Source: Paramacrobiotus metropolitanus
Taxonomy: Eukaryota > Tardigrada > Eutardigrada > Parachela > Macrobiotidae
DNA: 64,000 nt
Direction of reading: 5' to 3'
Assembly: GCF_019649055.1 (NCBI RefSeq)
Contig: NW_026570310.1
Location: 248,001 to 312,000 of the forward strand
The notes beneath the pieces were generated by a model that saw only the letters and a list, made by a program, of their open reading frames with translations, was not told the DNA's origin and ran no database searches. Shown one piece after another: positions 12,280 to 25,045 of this stretch (position 1 is its first letter; each line of letters begins with the position of its first letter). Position numbers and translations under genes: made by a program.

Positions 12280-12314
12280 AGAACGTGTCAGCATGCAGCA
12301 TGCTGACACGTTCT
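12280..12314. repeat. 35-bp near-perfect palindrome
   Basis: Arms of 17 bases (AGAACGTGTCAGCATGC and its exact complement) are separated by a single A at 12297. As DNA it could extrude a cruciform; as RNA it would be a tight hairpin. There is no surrounding gene or terminator context. Confidence 0.8.
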
Positions 12315-15300
12315 CACGACATTATTTGCATAATAGCAGTGGTGTTTACCCAGTGGTGCTATAATCCCAGTGGTGGCCGTTGTCAAATTATCTCGTCTTC
12401 CTTCGCATCTCTTCAATGTTTGCCCATTCGTTCGTGATCAGCTTGACCTTTATTACGCAAAGCAAAAAGCCACCGCAGGAGAGGCATACACGGCCTTATC
12501 ACGGTTCCGTTGTCCCCCTTTGTAGTTTATGCACTTTGAGGATGGATTCCAGGACGGACTAGCCTAAACGCTCGGTGTGCCTTTAGCCAAGGCAAACGAT
12601 ATTTTCAGTATGATGTCGATTACAAGAGTCGCCAATTTATCGACGAATGGGATTCAAACGTGTTAACAAAAAGTATGAGCTTACGCTCACGAAGTTTTTC
12701 GTTTAGTTTTTACGGCCGAAGGTTCTCATCAGCGGCCGAATAGCCAAATACAACCGCTGAACCAGTTTTTATTTATTTTCTTTAAGTTCGACAGCGAACA
12801 GAACATGGATATATTGCACAAAAAGGCTAGCAACTACACTGTGGATGACGCATACTGGTTCGACAAGCCAAAAGATAGAGAAAAAAGCAGTGGTTCCACG
12901 ATAACGAGGACGAAGTCTGCGTTTGGCACCACTTTGCTGTTACTAGCAACTTGAAACGCTAAGACATCTGGATCTATAGTATCACAGTCTGACGGGCCAG
13001 GGTTCGGCCTTCCCTTTCGTGGTCGCGAACGGTGTGGTGGGACAAAATGTATCTGATGCACAGGATTCCGACGCAGTGAAGTTACTTTTTACTTTCCACT
13101 CACCAGGGTCGGTCACGCTCCCACTGATGTTAAGCAGACCACAATAGGGCGCCGACAGAGAAATGACTACGCAAATTATCATGAACGATTTTGGCAAAGA
13201 TTGCTTATGTGGTATTTTCCATCCTCAACTGCGATAACACACCTTGCTAGTCACTTTCGTATTGTTAACGCTTTGTCAGGCGGTTATCATGTATTTTTTG
13301 ATTATACTGTGGCAAAATTTACTACTGTGTACGATAAAGCGTACTGTGATATATGTTCTGTATATACATTTGCAAATGGTTCACTTATTTATGAGTGCCT
13401 ATGTGTATCATGTAAGAGAATAGGTGAGGTTACACAATGGTTGGTATGAAGTGCATTGCTAATTCTTCTCAGCCGGAAGTGAATTTCGTTGCTGTTACCA
13501 AATGTAAAGGCTACGGAAATTTTTTCGGCACTTTTCTGACTGACAGAACTTTGAGGATAATCATTGTAATACTTACTACAAGTACGAATTATTACCTAAG
13601 AGACTCATTAAACCTTGCCATCCCGAATCCCAGTCGCTGGCATTGACAGTCCGTAGCTGAGAGCTAAGTCGTCGACGTGCCATTCGTTAGTCCATGCGTG
13701 CTTCCGTCGAACATTATATTTGTGGCATTAATTCATCTTAGATGTGTGGGTCGAAGAGGAAAAGGACAGGGCTTCCATTACGTCAGTAAGAAAATAACTG
13801 AATCGGCACGAAAACCGTACTGCTTTAAGGCGATCCCGTGATTTTTTATTGCCGCCTTGTTATTTTTGCGAATTTGATGGGTAGAGTAATTAAACTTCAA
13901 CGTAAAATATGCCTGGTATTGATAATCAATTTTTCCAATTGAGAGTTTGCACTTAAAATCAGGTTTCGCATCCACATTTGCTCGATAAAAATGTCGCTTC
14001 TGGCCAGCCACTGCGAGAAAACCTGCAATGGTAATAAAGCCAAGCTAGCCTAATCGCACTTCAACTGATGTGTTTGCACTTCAGCCGCCAAAATTAACTG
14101 CACCGCTGTCAATGGCTTTATCAGAAGGCGCCTGGACGAAGATCTGAGCTATGCCCGCGGACGGGATACTCATTAAGCTCAGTATTACGTGTTTCAAAAA
14201 AATTAGACTGATATATGGTGGCTGTCTGAAATTTAAAATAACTTAACTAGTACCAAATTCCAGTTCTCCCGCCAAAATGCACGATTGGCAAGGTCTTAAC
14301 CATATCCGTGAGGCTCTCAAAACGGAGACATCGGCGACCCATGTAGATTACGCATTTACCTGAGTTACGTTCTTACATTTGGTAGCTGGAGAAACTGAAC
14401 GTTTCCCAGCTGGCGTGTGTACAGCTGCAAAACACCTGTAACCTGCTTACCTGCAAATCAGTAGCATAATATAAACAGGACCAAAAAATAAAATGCGTAA
14501 CGGCGGAAATCCATCGAAAAACGGTAGAATGCCTACGAACGAAATAAAATTGGATTAAAAATTCAAAATTTTCGCTTGTGGCCGACAATTGCCTATAGTT
14601 GGCAATACCGTTAAAAGTTCGCTCTGCTCAGTCGATGGAGCACGCCGGCAGTGAAATTCCAAAGTAGCAAATTTTCGAGTTTTTCAAGGTACAAAGTTGG
14701 AAGTTATTATTCTGTCCTGTCCTCACGTGTTTCTACTGTTGCGCCAGTGTACAGCGCAAGCGTGTTCTGTGGGTCATGAGCGGCATGCCGATCCAAATTG
14801 TGCTGGATTTGTCCGGACCATTCCAAAGAGGTTTGAAACTGTCCCCACTCTGCACAAGTTCTTTTGCCGATCCGTAGCTGCCCTTCTTTATTTCCATAAC
14901 GTTTTACCGGACATCGTGGAGCATAAAAGCCGATACTAGGAGAAGCCTTCACTACAATACCAGATAGGTGCTTTGTCAGTACAGTTCCGGAGAACGTTAT
15001 GGCAGAAGAAGGTTATGTCATATACCGACGAGATTTAAAGAAAGTTTAACATTATTAGACCATCTGGCAGCTAGATCTAGTTCACCCGTGTGCCGGTATG
15101 CAAAGGTCACTGTTATACGAAAGCGGCCGGTATGAGATTGTAAAAGGCCACAATCTTAATTCGTACTTTTAACAATATTTTCTCCAAATGTAATAAAACG
15201 CGACGTTATGAATAATAATACGGTATATTTTAAGCGTTTCGGATATTAAGGATACCTAAAAATTTTTATCTATCGCACTAACCAATTGTTATGACAGTAT

Positions 15301-16594
15301 TTAATGTGACTATGATGTCTGTACAATAATGTAATACTTAAGTGTTCTTCTCTATACTTCTATATAAGCCGGTTAACGCCAGATGTACGACGTGTCTGTG
15401 TAGTTCATTTCTAGGAGTATTTGGAAGCGAATAGTTTGAGGTTCACAGCACCAAAAGGATCTTCATATTCGCAATTGTGTTAACGTGTCAGAATATCAGT
15501 TTCCGCGATTTCGCGGGGAAAACTTTGTTTTTCCCGTAGGCGCTTGCCCGACGCGTTTGCGTAAAATTTTAAGACTATGAAAGAGCGTTTGGTTTCCTTT
15601 AATGGCCAGCCCTTCGCAAGGACAGCCAACTCCTGTGCCGCCACAATTTTTCACCCAATGAAGACATCAAAAGCTGCTGCACTACTTCGCGGCGTTTCCG
15701 GCCGGTTCAAAATGTCAGAAAGATTTATCGTCCATTTCAATCCAGGAAAAACTGCACGGTTTTTTGTAAAGTTGTATCGGCAATCTCCAACTATTGTTAT
15801 TTTATCTCTCCGTAAGCAGTATGGTCCACAAACCGTATGCGTTTGGATAAATTTCGCATGTTTAAAAGGTCGTCCTTATCTTAACCAATTTTAATTAAGG
15901 GAGTTTGGCAAGGACGGGCAAGTGGTGCAGCCCTTTTAAATTTGTCACTGTTTGCTGTTATTAGCACGTCAAAACTGTCTAATTGCTTCCAGTTCTGCTG
16001 CGCTTTTAATTCCATGTTTTCGACTATGGGAGCGTCTTTAAGCCAGAAAAACGCGTGGAAGTGTCACTGCCGCGATGCTAATCTTCATATCCTCCCCAGC
16101 AGTCACTAATTCCCACCAAAGTATCCAAGCACGTTCCAAAAAAGTTGCACCGGCTTTTGGAAAAACCATGAAGCTAAATATGGGTGTTTTGTTTAGCTGG
16201 GCACGTCTTTAGTCATTGTGAAAGTTTGGGGCCTATCTCCCTTTTCCGAACCGTCAGGAAGGAGAACCTGCTGCTCATGGTGGAGATCTGCAGCATAGAG
16301 AGTAATAAAAGTGTAGGCAGTCCAAACTGTCCTAATAGGTCAACCATGGCAGCTAGTTCCTGTTTTTTCATACCAGTGATTTACGGGCATTTTCTTGATC
16401 TTGACAAATATTTCGGAATAGCTCACGTCTGCATCATTCCGCCCGTAATTTGCCTATACCTGGCTGGCTTGGCTAACTGAGATAGACGTTCGGCTATGGT
16501 TGTCTGGGACTGGGAAGTGTCTTAGCGGAAGTACAGGCCTCTTGATGAACGCAGCAGATTATAAAAATCAGACGAGTGACTAAATTTTTTATAC
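12315..16594. other. no gene seen
   Basis: This is anonymous, moderately AT-rich DNA with scattered frames under 105 codons, none with recognisable motifs. The longest plus-strand frame is at 15577-15894 (105 codons) and has no identifiable domain. Confidence 0.45.
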
Positions 16595-16784
16595 GGGGCA
16601 AAGGTAAACGTGTTCCACCGTTCCCCTGTACTGCTGCCGTCACCCGAATGGAGTTTGACGTTGTAGCTAACATGGCGCTTACGTACCGCGCCGGATTTAA
16701 CCATATCAATTGCCGTAACGTCACACTCCAGGCGGGTTACGGCAGAAGTACAGAGGAACGGTGGAACGCGTTTACTTTTGCCCC
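16595..16784. repeat. 190-bp hairpin element
   Basis: The left arm GGGGCAAAGGTAAACGTG from 16595 pairs with the complement of the right arm ending at 16784 (GCGTTTACTTTTGCCCC). Arm similarity extends about 70 bases with scattered substitutions, leaving a loop of about 45 bases. Frames on both strands read the same phrase because the arms are inverted copies. It could be a small MITE or a long hairpin RNA source. Confidence 0.7.
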
Positions 16785-17409
16785 TTGTACAATCACCAGG
16801 CGTTTATGGTTGGCAGCTACCTTACAAGTAATGATGTTTGTTTTTAATGTAATAATAGCTCCATGCCTGTTAGTTAAAAACTTGCCAGGAAATTCTCACG
16901 AGACTATTTGTCTACAGCTACGTGGTTACAATACCTAGATACCACACCCTAATACTAAGCAACAGTTTCCAGTTGCCGGTGCGTGTGACGCGGTCTAATT
17001 TCTCGATAAGCTGTCGCCAGAACTCATCTGATGGATCCATTGTGGCGTAAATGCCATGCAGCAACCAAGTGAGCGGCTTTGTCCTTGTGGACAATATTCG
17101 GCGCGTCGGCATTGTGCCACAACGCTTGGCTGGGCATACGGTAAACATTTGGCGACGCGGGTAAACTAATTCCAGCCACTGACCTCAATTCAGTTTGTTC
17201 CTGCACTATATTGCAAAATAACTGACTGAATGTATAACAGTTTCAAGCGGAAGAGCGCAACGAATAAGGAAAAAAAGGCTAACATAACTATGTACGGTAT
17301 ATATTATCATGCGACTTAATCCCCTTTCGTTTTGGCAATCGTGGCAACAAAAACATTGCATATCAGTTGCAAATCTTGTGGATTTAACGGAACTGGATAA
17401 ACTGTCTTA

Positions 17410-18109
17410 CCAGGGCACATAGGGGTCCTCCAAATTCAGAAAAATTTCGTATTTTGTAAAATGGTAGTATACTATCGTATTATGGTCAAAAAAATATTTT
17501 CATCTGCCATGGTCAAGAGGGCGTGGCCAGACAGCATTTAAAAGTTGTGTCACATACTATGCAACGCAGTGAGTGGAGTTATTCGTAATTAGTTTTATAT
17601 TAAATTTTTACTGTAGCATCGTGAACTTTGAAACTGTCGAGTGGTGATGTAAACGAAGACCACGTGCGGCGGCTCGTGTCAGTGCTGCCTAAATACACAT
17701 TTTCGAAAATCTGTTATGAAATGCAGTACGAGTACATATTTGCTAATTAGTAAAAGAAGTTTTTGCACGGTTTACTCGTACATACAATACTAACTGAAAC
17801 AAAATTTTCGAAAATGTGTACTGGCAGCAATGACACGAGCTGCCGCACGTGGGCATCGTTTACATCCCAACTGGACAGCTGCAAAAGTTTACGGTGCTAC
17901 AGTAAAAATTCAATATAAAACTAAATACGAATAACTCCGCTCACTGCATTGCATAGTATGTGATAATACGCAAACTTTAAAATGCTGTCTGGCCACGCCC
18001 TCTTGACCATGGCAGATGAAAATATTTTTTTAAGCATACTACGATAGTATACTACCATTTTACAAAATATGAAATTTTTCTGAATTTGGAGGACCCCTGT
18101 GTGCCCTGG
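17410..18109. mobile_element. foldback MITE, 700 bp, TTA duplication
   Basis: The ends are inverted copies: CCAGGGCACATAGGGGTCCTCC at the left and the complement of GGACCCCTGTGTGCCCTGG at the right. Homology continues through most of both arms (about 17410-17735 and 17765-18109) to a short centre. It is flanked by TTA at 17407-17409 and 18110-18112. A three-base TTA/TAA duplication is typical of PIF/Harbinger insertions, so a non-autonomous member is plausible; no transposase is encoded here. Confidence 0.8.
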
Positions 18110-18564
18110 TTAGGTTGCACGCTTTCATCATCATAGCGGTGGTTCCAGGCCTCTTCCGGTGCGCCTTCGTGTTCTCAATCCTGTCCTACATTATACAGCG
18201 AAGCATGCACGCCAGCAGATCATTTTCGCTTCTCGTCAGCCGCCATGTCCTCTTGTTCGACAAGGTTAAAGGCGAGCTTTTCTTCGTCCAACGGTCGATA
18301 AACTGGCCCCTTCCACTATAAAAACAGGTCATAGTTAATGGAAAATTGAATTATATGTACTCAACCTATATACAAGCGTGCTTGGCTTTCATACCTCGAC
18401 TGATCAAGCAAGCGAGCGAAGCGAGCTTGCGTTATTATAGATGAGATTTGAGTTTTCTGTGACACGGAGACCTCGGACCCGGGTTCCTGGGTTCGCCGCT
18501 GACTTTTTGCTGCTAACCTGCACAACTCGACACGCTGAGTGGAATGGCATCGAAGAACCCAAGA

Positions 18565-18925
18565 ACCCGGGTTCGAGGTCGCTGGGTCCCCGAGGTCGCC
18601 ACCGGGATTTTGCACTTTTCTGGTACAGTTTAATGTGGCGAGTCTAACCGAAGTACCCGGGGTCGAGGTCGCTGGGTCCCCGAGGTCGCCACCGGGATTT
18701 TGCACTTTTCTGGTACAGTTTAATGTGGCGAGTCTAACCGAAGTACCTGGGTCGAGGTCTCAGGTTCCCCGAGGTCGCCACCGGGATTTTGCACTTTTCT
18801 GGTACAGTTTAATGTGGCAAGTCTAACCCAGTCCCTGGTTCGAGGTCTCGGGTTCCCCGAGGTCGCCACCGGATTTTGCACTTTTCTGGTACAGTTTAAT
18901 GTGGCGAGTCCAACCGAAGTATCCG
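18565..18925. repeat. 90-bp minisatellite, about four units
   Basis: Units starting ACC(C/T)GGG...GAGGTC recur at about 18565, 18655, 18745 and 18833. Each contains GGTCGCCACCGGG and then a TTTTGCACTTTTCTGGTACA segment. Because 90 is a multiple of three, open frames persist on both strands and look like 30-residue repeat proteins; I regard them as by-products. Copy 2 of the large repeat has about two diverged units at 22365-22540. Confidence 0.8.
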
Positions 18926-18959
18926 GGTTGGTTTGTAAATGACTTTTGATGTACGAAAA

Positions 18960-20410
18960 GGATAATCTAGGATTTTATTATGCTGCTTTTGCAGAAGTTG
19001 TATGTAGCTTATGCATGCAATTATCTTAAAATATTACTCAAAGTATTTTTTAGAATTTCTTTAAAATAAATTTCTAAATATTACTAAGATGTTTCTAAAA
19101 TGGTTGAATATTTTAAAAACTGCTAAATTTATCTAAATATTTCAACCTTTTCTGCAAAAGATTTCCAGTAGTTCCTTATATATTTCTAAATATTTCTGGA
19201 AATGTTTTAAATACTAAAAATATTTTCAAATATTTTTAAAAATACTACATATCTAAAAACGTTAAATAAATTTAAATAATTTGTTAATCTTAAAAACAAA
19301 TTCAGTGTTTCTAACCAGGGTCCCGTCACCGGATGTTAATTCAAAAAATTTTGATCTTTTGAAAGACAGATGAATGTTAGACTAAACGAAAAAAAATGTC
19401 TCATTTGCTGTGGTCAATTGTCGTGGCCAAAACACAATTTTACAACAAATTCTACGCTATGCTTTGGTTTATATATATATGGACAATGCACCGCATCATA
19501 CGTTGTGACGTTTAACTGAACAACTTGTACGGGGCCAGTTTAAGTACTCTTAACAAATCATGAAAGGGGCAGCGCTAACCCCTCTGGACTGAAAAAAGAA
19601 GTGTTAACTGTACCTTCTCCCAAAAGGGTGAACAATGACTACAGTGCACTTCATAAACTCATATTTTCATTCATATTTTGCATCCAAAGCCACATAGTGC
19701 TATGTGTAGATATTGTGCAACATCATTTTGATGTTCCAGACATAAGTTTTGAATAAACTTTTTAATAAAGATTTCGAAGTCCAAGGATAAAGTTCTGAAC
19801 AAGCGTTTGAATTAAATTAGCATTTTTTTTACATTTCTAAGAATATTTCCAAATATAATTAACAAATGTTAGTAAAAATAATTAAAAATATTGCTAAATT
19901 CATTTAAATTGCTCTAAAAATTTCTAAAAATATTCTCAAAGATTTCTGATATTTTCATATGTATTTCTAAGTGTTACTAAAAATATTTCTAAAGATATTC
20001 TATGAATATTTCTAAAAACTTTTCTACATACTTTTGAATATTGCTAAATTCTCCTGAATATTCTTAAATATTTTTAAAATGCTTCTAAATATTTTAAAAT
20101 AACTTTTTACCTATTTCTAAATATTTCTGGAAGACGCTGAATTCTTTTGAATGTTTCTAATTGTTTCTAAATATATTTCTTAAGATGCCAAATTTTTCTA
20201 TTTATATTTCTAACTGTTTCTAAATTTTAAACTTTTTGAAAAATACTTCCAACAATTTCCACATGTTTTTAAACATTGCTAATTTCTTCTACATATTTCT
20301 GAATATAGTTCTAAATATTTGTAAGTATATCTGATTATATTTCTAGATATTTTTAAATATTTCTGAATATTTCTCAATTTATTTCTGAATATTTCCGAAT
20401 ATTTTTAAGG
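18960..20410. repeat. AT-rich degenerate tandem DNA
   Basis: Variants of TTTCTAAATATTTCTGAATA fill most of this tract with an irregular period of about 10-22 bases. No frame is meaningful. It is interrupted at about 19310-19850 by non-repetitive DNA that includes a possible transposase relic. Confidence 0.75.
19420..19640 (+). pseudogene. possible IS630/Tc1-type transposase relic
   Basis: From 19476 one frame reads YMDNAPHHT, a good match to the second catalytic Asp block (DNAxxH) of DDE transposases of the IS630/Tc1/mariner group. The frame then meets a stop and continues with LTEQLVRGQF before breaking again. Nothing else of the protein is visible. It lies only in copy 1 of the large repeat, so it probably arrived as an insertion. 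The call rests on a single motif. Confidence 0.3.
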
Positions 20411-21292
20411 AAACCGTTATAGGCAACTCCTAAAATCCTTGTTTATTATAGGCACCCCATTTCGCAGAGTGTTTATTTTAGGCACCCGTTCTGAATTAAT
20501 AATTATTATGTCCAATATTATGTGAACGTAATATTATTTGCATATTCCGACTTTAAATCATCATTGTTTTATACTGTTGTTAAATTGTTATGAACTTAAA
20601 AGCTTACCATGTGCAAAAGGTCAGTGTTAAGAATAATGTTTAATGGAAGGGGCAATCGAAACTTCTGATTTAGAAGTCGTTATCACTGATATAGTATTCC
20701 CATCTCTAGAAAATATCGAACACCAGAAGGATGCAAACCCTTCTTTCTAGGAATTTGAGAAAGATCTTCAGGCATTTTCTTGTCGACTCACTTGGCAGCA
20801 CCGTTTTGTACAGTGAGTTATATCCTATTTAAATCGGATGCAACTCGCCGAATGAAAAAAATGCCAAGTTGACTCGACAGTACAGATACAGTGCTTCCCA
20901 GATGCATATATCGTTAAGGTATATCTTACGTTAGCCGGCATCGCAACCTTGACGTCTTGGTAGTAATTAAGATTGTTTGATGAAATGATAATGATGATAT
21001 TTGCGTTATTCCACATTCTACATTATGTACAATAATTTTACAAATCTTTGCCCCACTTTCAGCACTTCCCCACATTGGAGGTGGCATCTTGATTCTTAAT
21101 CATCCGTAATATGTTCTGCTGATTTGTTTTAATCGAGAAAACATTAAATAATCATGTTTATCGATAGCAGTTAGTTTTCGAATAAAACAAAGAATTTAAG
21201 GCTGTCGGTATACTCGTATCTCCGACATATCCGGTACAATATTATAATTTTGCACAACGTAACTGAGGCTTACAGTCGTATTAAATGTTGTC

Positions 21293-21894
21293 AAAGACGC
21301 GACCCTGTGCAATTTTCAAAAAAAAACTCCTCTACAGTTTTCATCGGAAAATTTTTTGAATACACCATTGGATTCGTCATTGAAATTCTAAACAAAACGG
21401 TTGAGGCCGATTTTGAAATTCACATTTCCCCTAGACCATACTACGGGCGGTCCCCGGTTGACAACCTGACTGGGAATTCCCCGTGCACTTTCAAAAATAT
21501 ACTTTTCCTACAGTTTTTTATCGCATATTTTTCTGAAAACATTCCTGAATTCGCCGTAAATTCTGAACAAAACGGTTGAAATTCAAAATTTGTTTCTCTA
21601 AGCACGTCCACAGGCGGTCGCCTATCATACAACCCAAGTTTTGGGGCTTGACCCCTCAGAAATAGAGAAACCATTTGCGCTGAAATAATTTATCACTGAA
21701 AAGGCTCGAATCTTTGACTGCCCTTCAGGAATGCCCCAGAACTGGGCTGTGCATTGGCCGCCCGTACAATTCTGAAATGCAATTTCAAAAAATTGCCTCA
21801 ACCGTTTTGTTAGAATTTCGACAATCAATGGTATTCAAAAATTTTCCGATGAAAACTGTAGAGGTTTTGAAAATTGCAAGGTCTCGTACGCCTG
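21293..21894. mobile_element. 602-bp foldback insertion with 9-bp duplication
   Basis: AATGTTGTC occurs at 21284-21292 and again at 21895-21903, flanking a segment absent from copy 2 of the large repeat, where the corresponding sequence is continuous near 24550-24580. The two halves of the insert are imperfect inverted copies: a block with CAATTTTCAAAAA and CCTCTACAGTTTTCATCGG at 21310-21350 matches the complement of 21840-21880. A 9-base duplication fits Mutator-like or foldback elements; 8 bases would suit hAT. It carries no transposase. Confidence 0.8.
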
Positions 21895-22233
21895 AATGTT
21901 GTCATAATATTATGTACCACGGGAAATATTACTTTTTAAGAAAATAATTTTGAGACAAGTCATTACTTGCACACTAAAAACATACACTAAAATGTCGGTA
22001 GGAATCATCATACAGTGTTACTGGGTTTAAAATTAACATACTAATCATTTTGCACGTTGCTTCGTGCGCCATTTCTTTGTTTATTTGCCAGATTAAGCAA
22101 AATGCTAAGGGCTTGCCTACGCCTACATACAGCTGCAATATGGGAGCCATCCTTGATGCTATCTTTGTTTTTGCAGAAAATGTCTATATGTCGCTCGCTT
22201 GCTTGCCCTTAGGGCTGCTGAGACCTATACTAG

Positions 22234-25045
22234 TTATAGATGAGATTTGAGTTTTCTGTGACACGGAGACCTCGAACCCGGGTTCCTGGGTCCGCCACTG
22301 AGTTTTTGCTGCTAACCTACACAACTCGACACGCTGAGTCGAATGGCATTGAGGAACCCAAGAACCCGGGTTCGAGGTCGCTGGGTCCCCGAGGTCGCCA
22401 CCAGGATTTGGCACTTTTATGGTACAGTTTGATGTGGCGAGTCTAACCGAGTACCTGGTTCGAGGTCTCAGGTTCCCCGAGGTCGCCACCAAGTTTTCGC
22501 TCTTTTTTGGTGTAGTTTAATTTGGCGAGTCTAACCAGAAGTATCCGGGTTTTGTTTTTAAAAAGAGTTTTGGTGTATGGAAAGGATACTCTAGGGTTTT
22601 ATTATGCTGCTTTACAAAAAAAGTAATACTTTTAAAACATTTTGAAATAATTTTTGACCTGCTTTGTGTAACTCATTTGAATTATTTCAAGCAGTGCTTA
22701 AGAAATATTTTAAAAGATTTATCGAGTATTTTTTACAAAGGGCTTGATGTTGTTGTTCTAATTAGTTTTAAAAACAACCAAAATCTTAAAAAATTTGAAA
22801 ATAAATGAATGTTTCTAAATCTTCCTAATTACTCGTCATTATTTCAAAATACTTCTCAAAGTATTTCTTTCTATATTTCTCAATATTTCTAAGAGTTCCT
22901 TTAAATATATATTTCTGAATATAACTAAAATTTTTTTTAAAAACTTGGAAAATTTTAAAGATCCGCTAAATTATTTTAAATATTTCAAAATTTATTGCTA
23001 AAGCTTTCCAATGTTCCTATTTATTTCTAAATATTATTAGATATATTTTAAAAAATCCGAATATTTCAAAAAATATTATACATTTAAAATAGGTTAAATA
23101 AATTTAACTAATTATTATATTATGAAAATCAGTTGAATCTTTCCTTGTCTTCCTTATTTTTGAATTTTTCAAAATATCTTTCAAATATTTTAAAAATATT
23201 CGTGAATACTTCTAAATATAGTAAATATTTAAAAAAAGCAGATCATTAAAATTAATTATGAAATGATGAAAAGAAAATAGATTTTACAATTTTTTAAATG
23301 TTCTTGTGTTTCTAGAAATATTTCCAAATAATTTTTTATGTACTTCATAAATATTTTGAAAATATTTAATATCTAAAAAATTAAATAGATTGAATTAATT
23401 ATAAGATAAGAAGAACAAATTAAATATTTGAAAGTCTACTCGAAATTTCTCTGTTGTTTCAAAACACTTCTAAAATATCTTATAAAAATAAATCCTAAAA
23501 TATACAAGTACTTCTAGAATATTTTCTAAAGCATTTCAATTATATTTCCAAAGATTTCTGATATTTTGATATATATTTTCAATTGTTTCTAGAAATATGT
23601 CTGAAAATATTTCTCTGTACGTATTTGCAAGTATTTCCACTTCTAAGTATAACAAATATTATTAAAATATAATACATATACTTAAACATATTTATTAGTG
23701 TTTATAAATGTACATATTTAAAAGTATTTATAAATACTTCTGATTATAATTCTGAATATTTTTAATTTTTTAGAATATTTTTTTATCTTTTTCTGAATAT
23801 TTTTAACTATATTTAAAAGTTTTTAGAGATTTTTAAAAAACTTTTAAATAGTTTTAAATATGTCTACACAGATTTTCAAACATTTTTAAATATTCCAAAT
23901 TGTTCCTAATATTTCTACACATTTCTAAGTATTTCTATTTATTTTTAATTATTTCTCAATATATTTTCAAATATTTTGGAATATCATGAAATAACATTGA
24001 TTTTTTCAAGATACGTCACAATCAGAAATTTTTTTGTTGACTCGCTTGGCAGCACCATTTCGTACACTGAATTTAATACATACTATTAAATCGGATGCAT
24101 CTCGCCATTCGAAAAAATGCCAAGTTGACTAGACAGTACAGATACAGCAGTGCTTCCCAGTTGCATAATTTATATCCTTGCGGAAGTTGAGGCTTTTTTT
24201 CCTCAGCTGGCATCGCAACAGTGACGTCGTGGTAGTAGTTACGATTGTTTGATGAAACGCCTAATTATGACATTTGCGTCATTCTATATTATGTACAACA
24301 ATTTTACAAATCTTTTCCCACCTTTCAGCATTCTCCACTTTGGGGGTGGCATCAGGATTCTTAGTCATCCGTGATATCCTGCTGATTGTTTTATCGAGAA
24401 AAGTTGAAAATTAAAAACGAAGAAAACAATAAATAAATATGTTTATCGATAGAACTTAGTTTTCGAATAAAACAAAGAATTTAATGCTGACGGTATACCC
24501 CTATTATATCGGTGCAGTAATAAAATTTTGCACAAAGTAAAAGGGTTGCAGTCGTATTAAATTTTGCCGCACTATTATTATGTACCACAGGAAATTGTTA
24601 CTCTTTAAGAAAATAATTTTGTGGTCCTTACTTGCACCAACACTACAAAATACATTTAAGTGCCGTTAGGAATAATTATACAATGGTAATGCTCAGTGTT
24701 TTGGACACTGTTCCGTCTAATGTTTAAACTGAAAATGTTTTGTCGTTTAGATCATGTGAACGCAAGGTGTTGCCGATTGTCAAACATTCTACAATGTCAT
24801 CCCATATCAAACAGTGTTACTAGGTTTAGAAATTAATAAACCTTTATTTCTGCACGTTGCTTCTGCACAAAACTTTTGTTTTGTTTTCGATTTAAGCAAA
24901 AAATATACTAGGTGTTTGAACTCCTACTCCCCTGCACACAGCTGCAATATGGGATCGATCTTTCATACTATTTGTGTAATAACTTCAACAAATGTCTACA
25001 GGTCGCTCGCTTGCTTGCCCTTAGGGCTGCTGAGACCTATACTAG
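22234..25045. repeat. large tandem repeat, copy 2 (2.8 kb)
   Basis: This copy has the same order as copy 1: head, short 90-bp minisatellite, AT-rich tract (about 22620-23990), unique block with GGCAGCACCATTTCGTACA (about 24050), and tail ending GAGACCTATACTAG at about 25045. It lacks both the 602-bp foldback insertion and the 19.3-19.85 kb segment. It ends against unrelated DNA. Substitutions and small indels relative to copy 1 are frequent, so the duplication is not recent. Confidence 0.75.

Larger units (their letters stand above)
18435..22233. repeat. large tandem repeat, copy 1 (3.8 kb)
   Basis: This copy starts TTATAGATGAGATTTGAG and ends GAGACCTATACTAG, immediately followed by the same start in copy 2. 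Its parts in order are a GC-rich head, a 90-bp minisatellite, a long AT-rich tract of TTTCTAAATA-like units, a unique block (about 20760-21290), a 602-bp insertion at 21293-21894, and a tail ending in CGCTCGCTTGCTTGCCC. Bases 18403-18419 just outside the left end contain AAGCAAGCGAGCGA, the complement of the tail motif. Confidence 0.75.

Noticed and set aside
18361-18826. Apparent 30-residue-repeat proteins on both strands
   Set aside because: The 90-bp minisatellite unit is a multiple of three, so open frames arise automatically on both strands.
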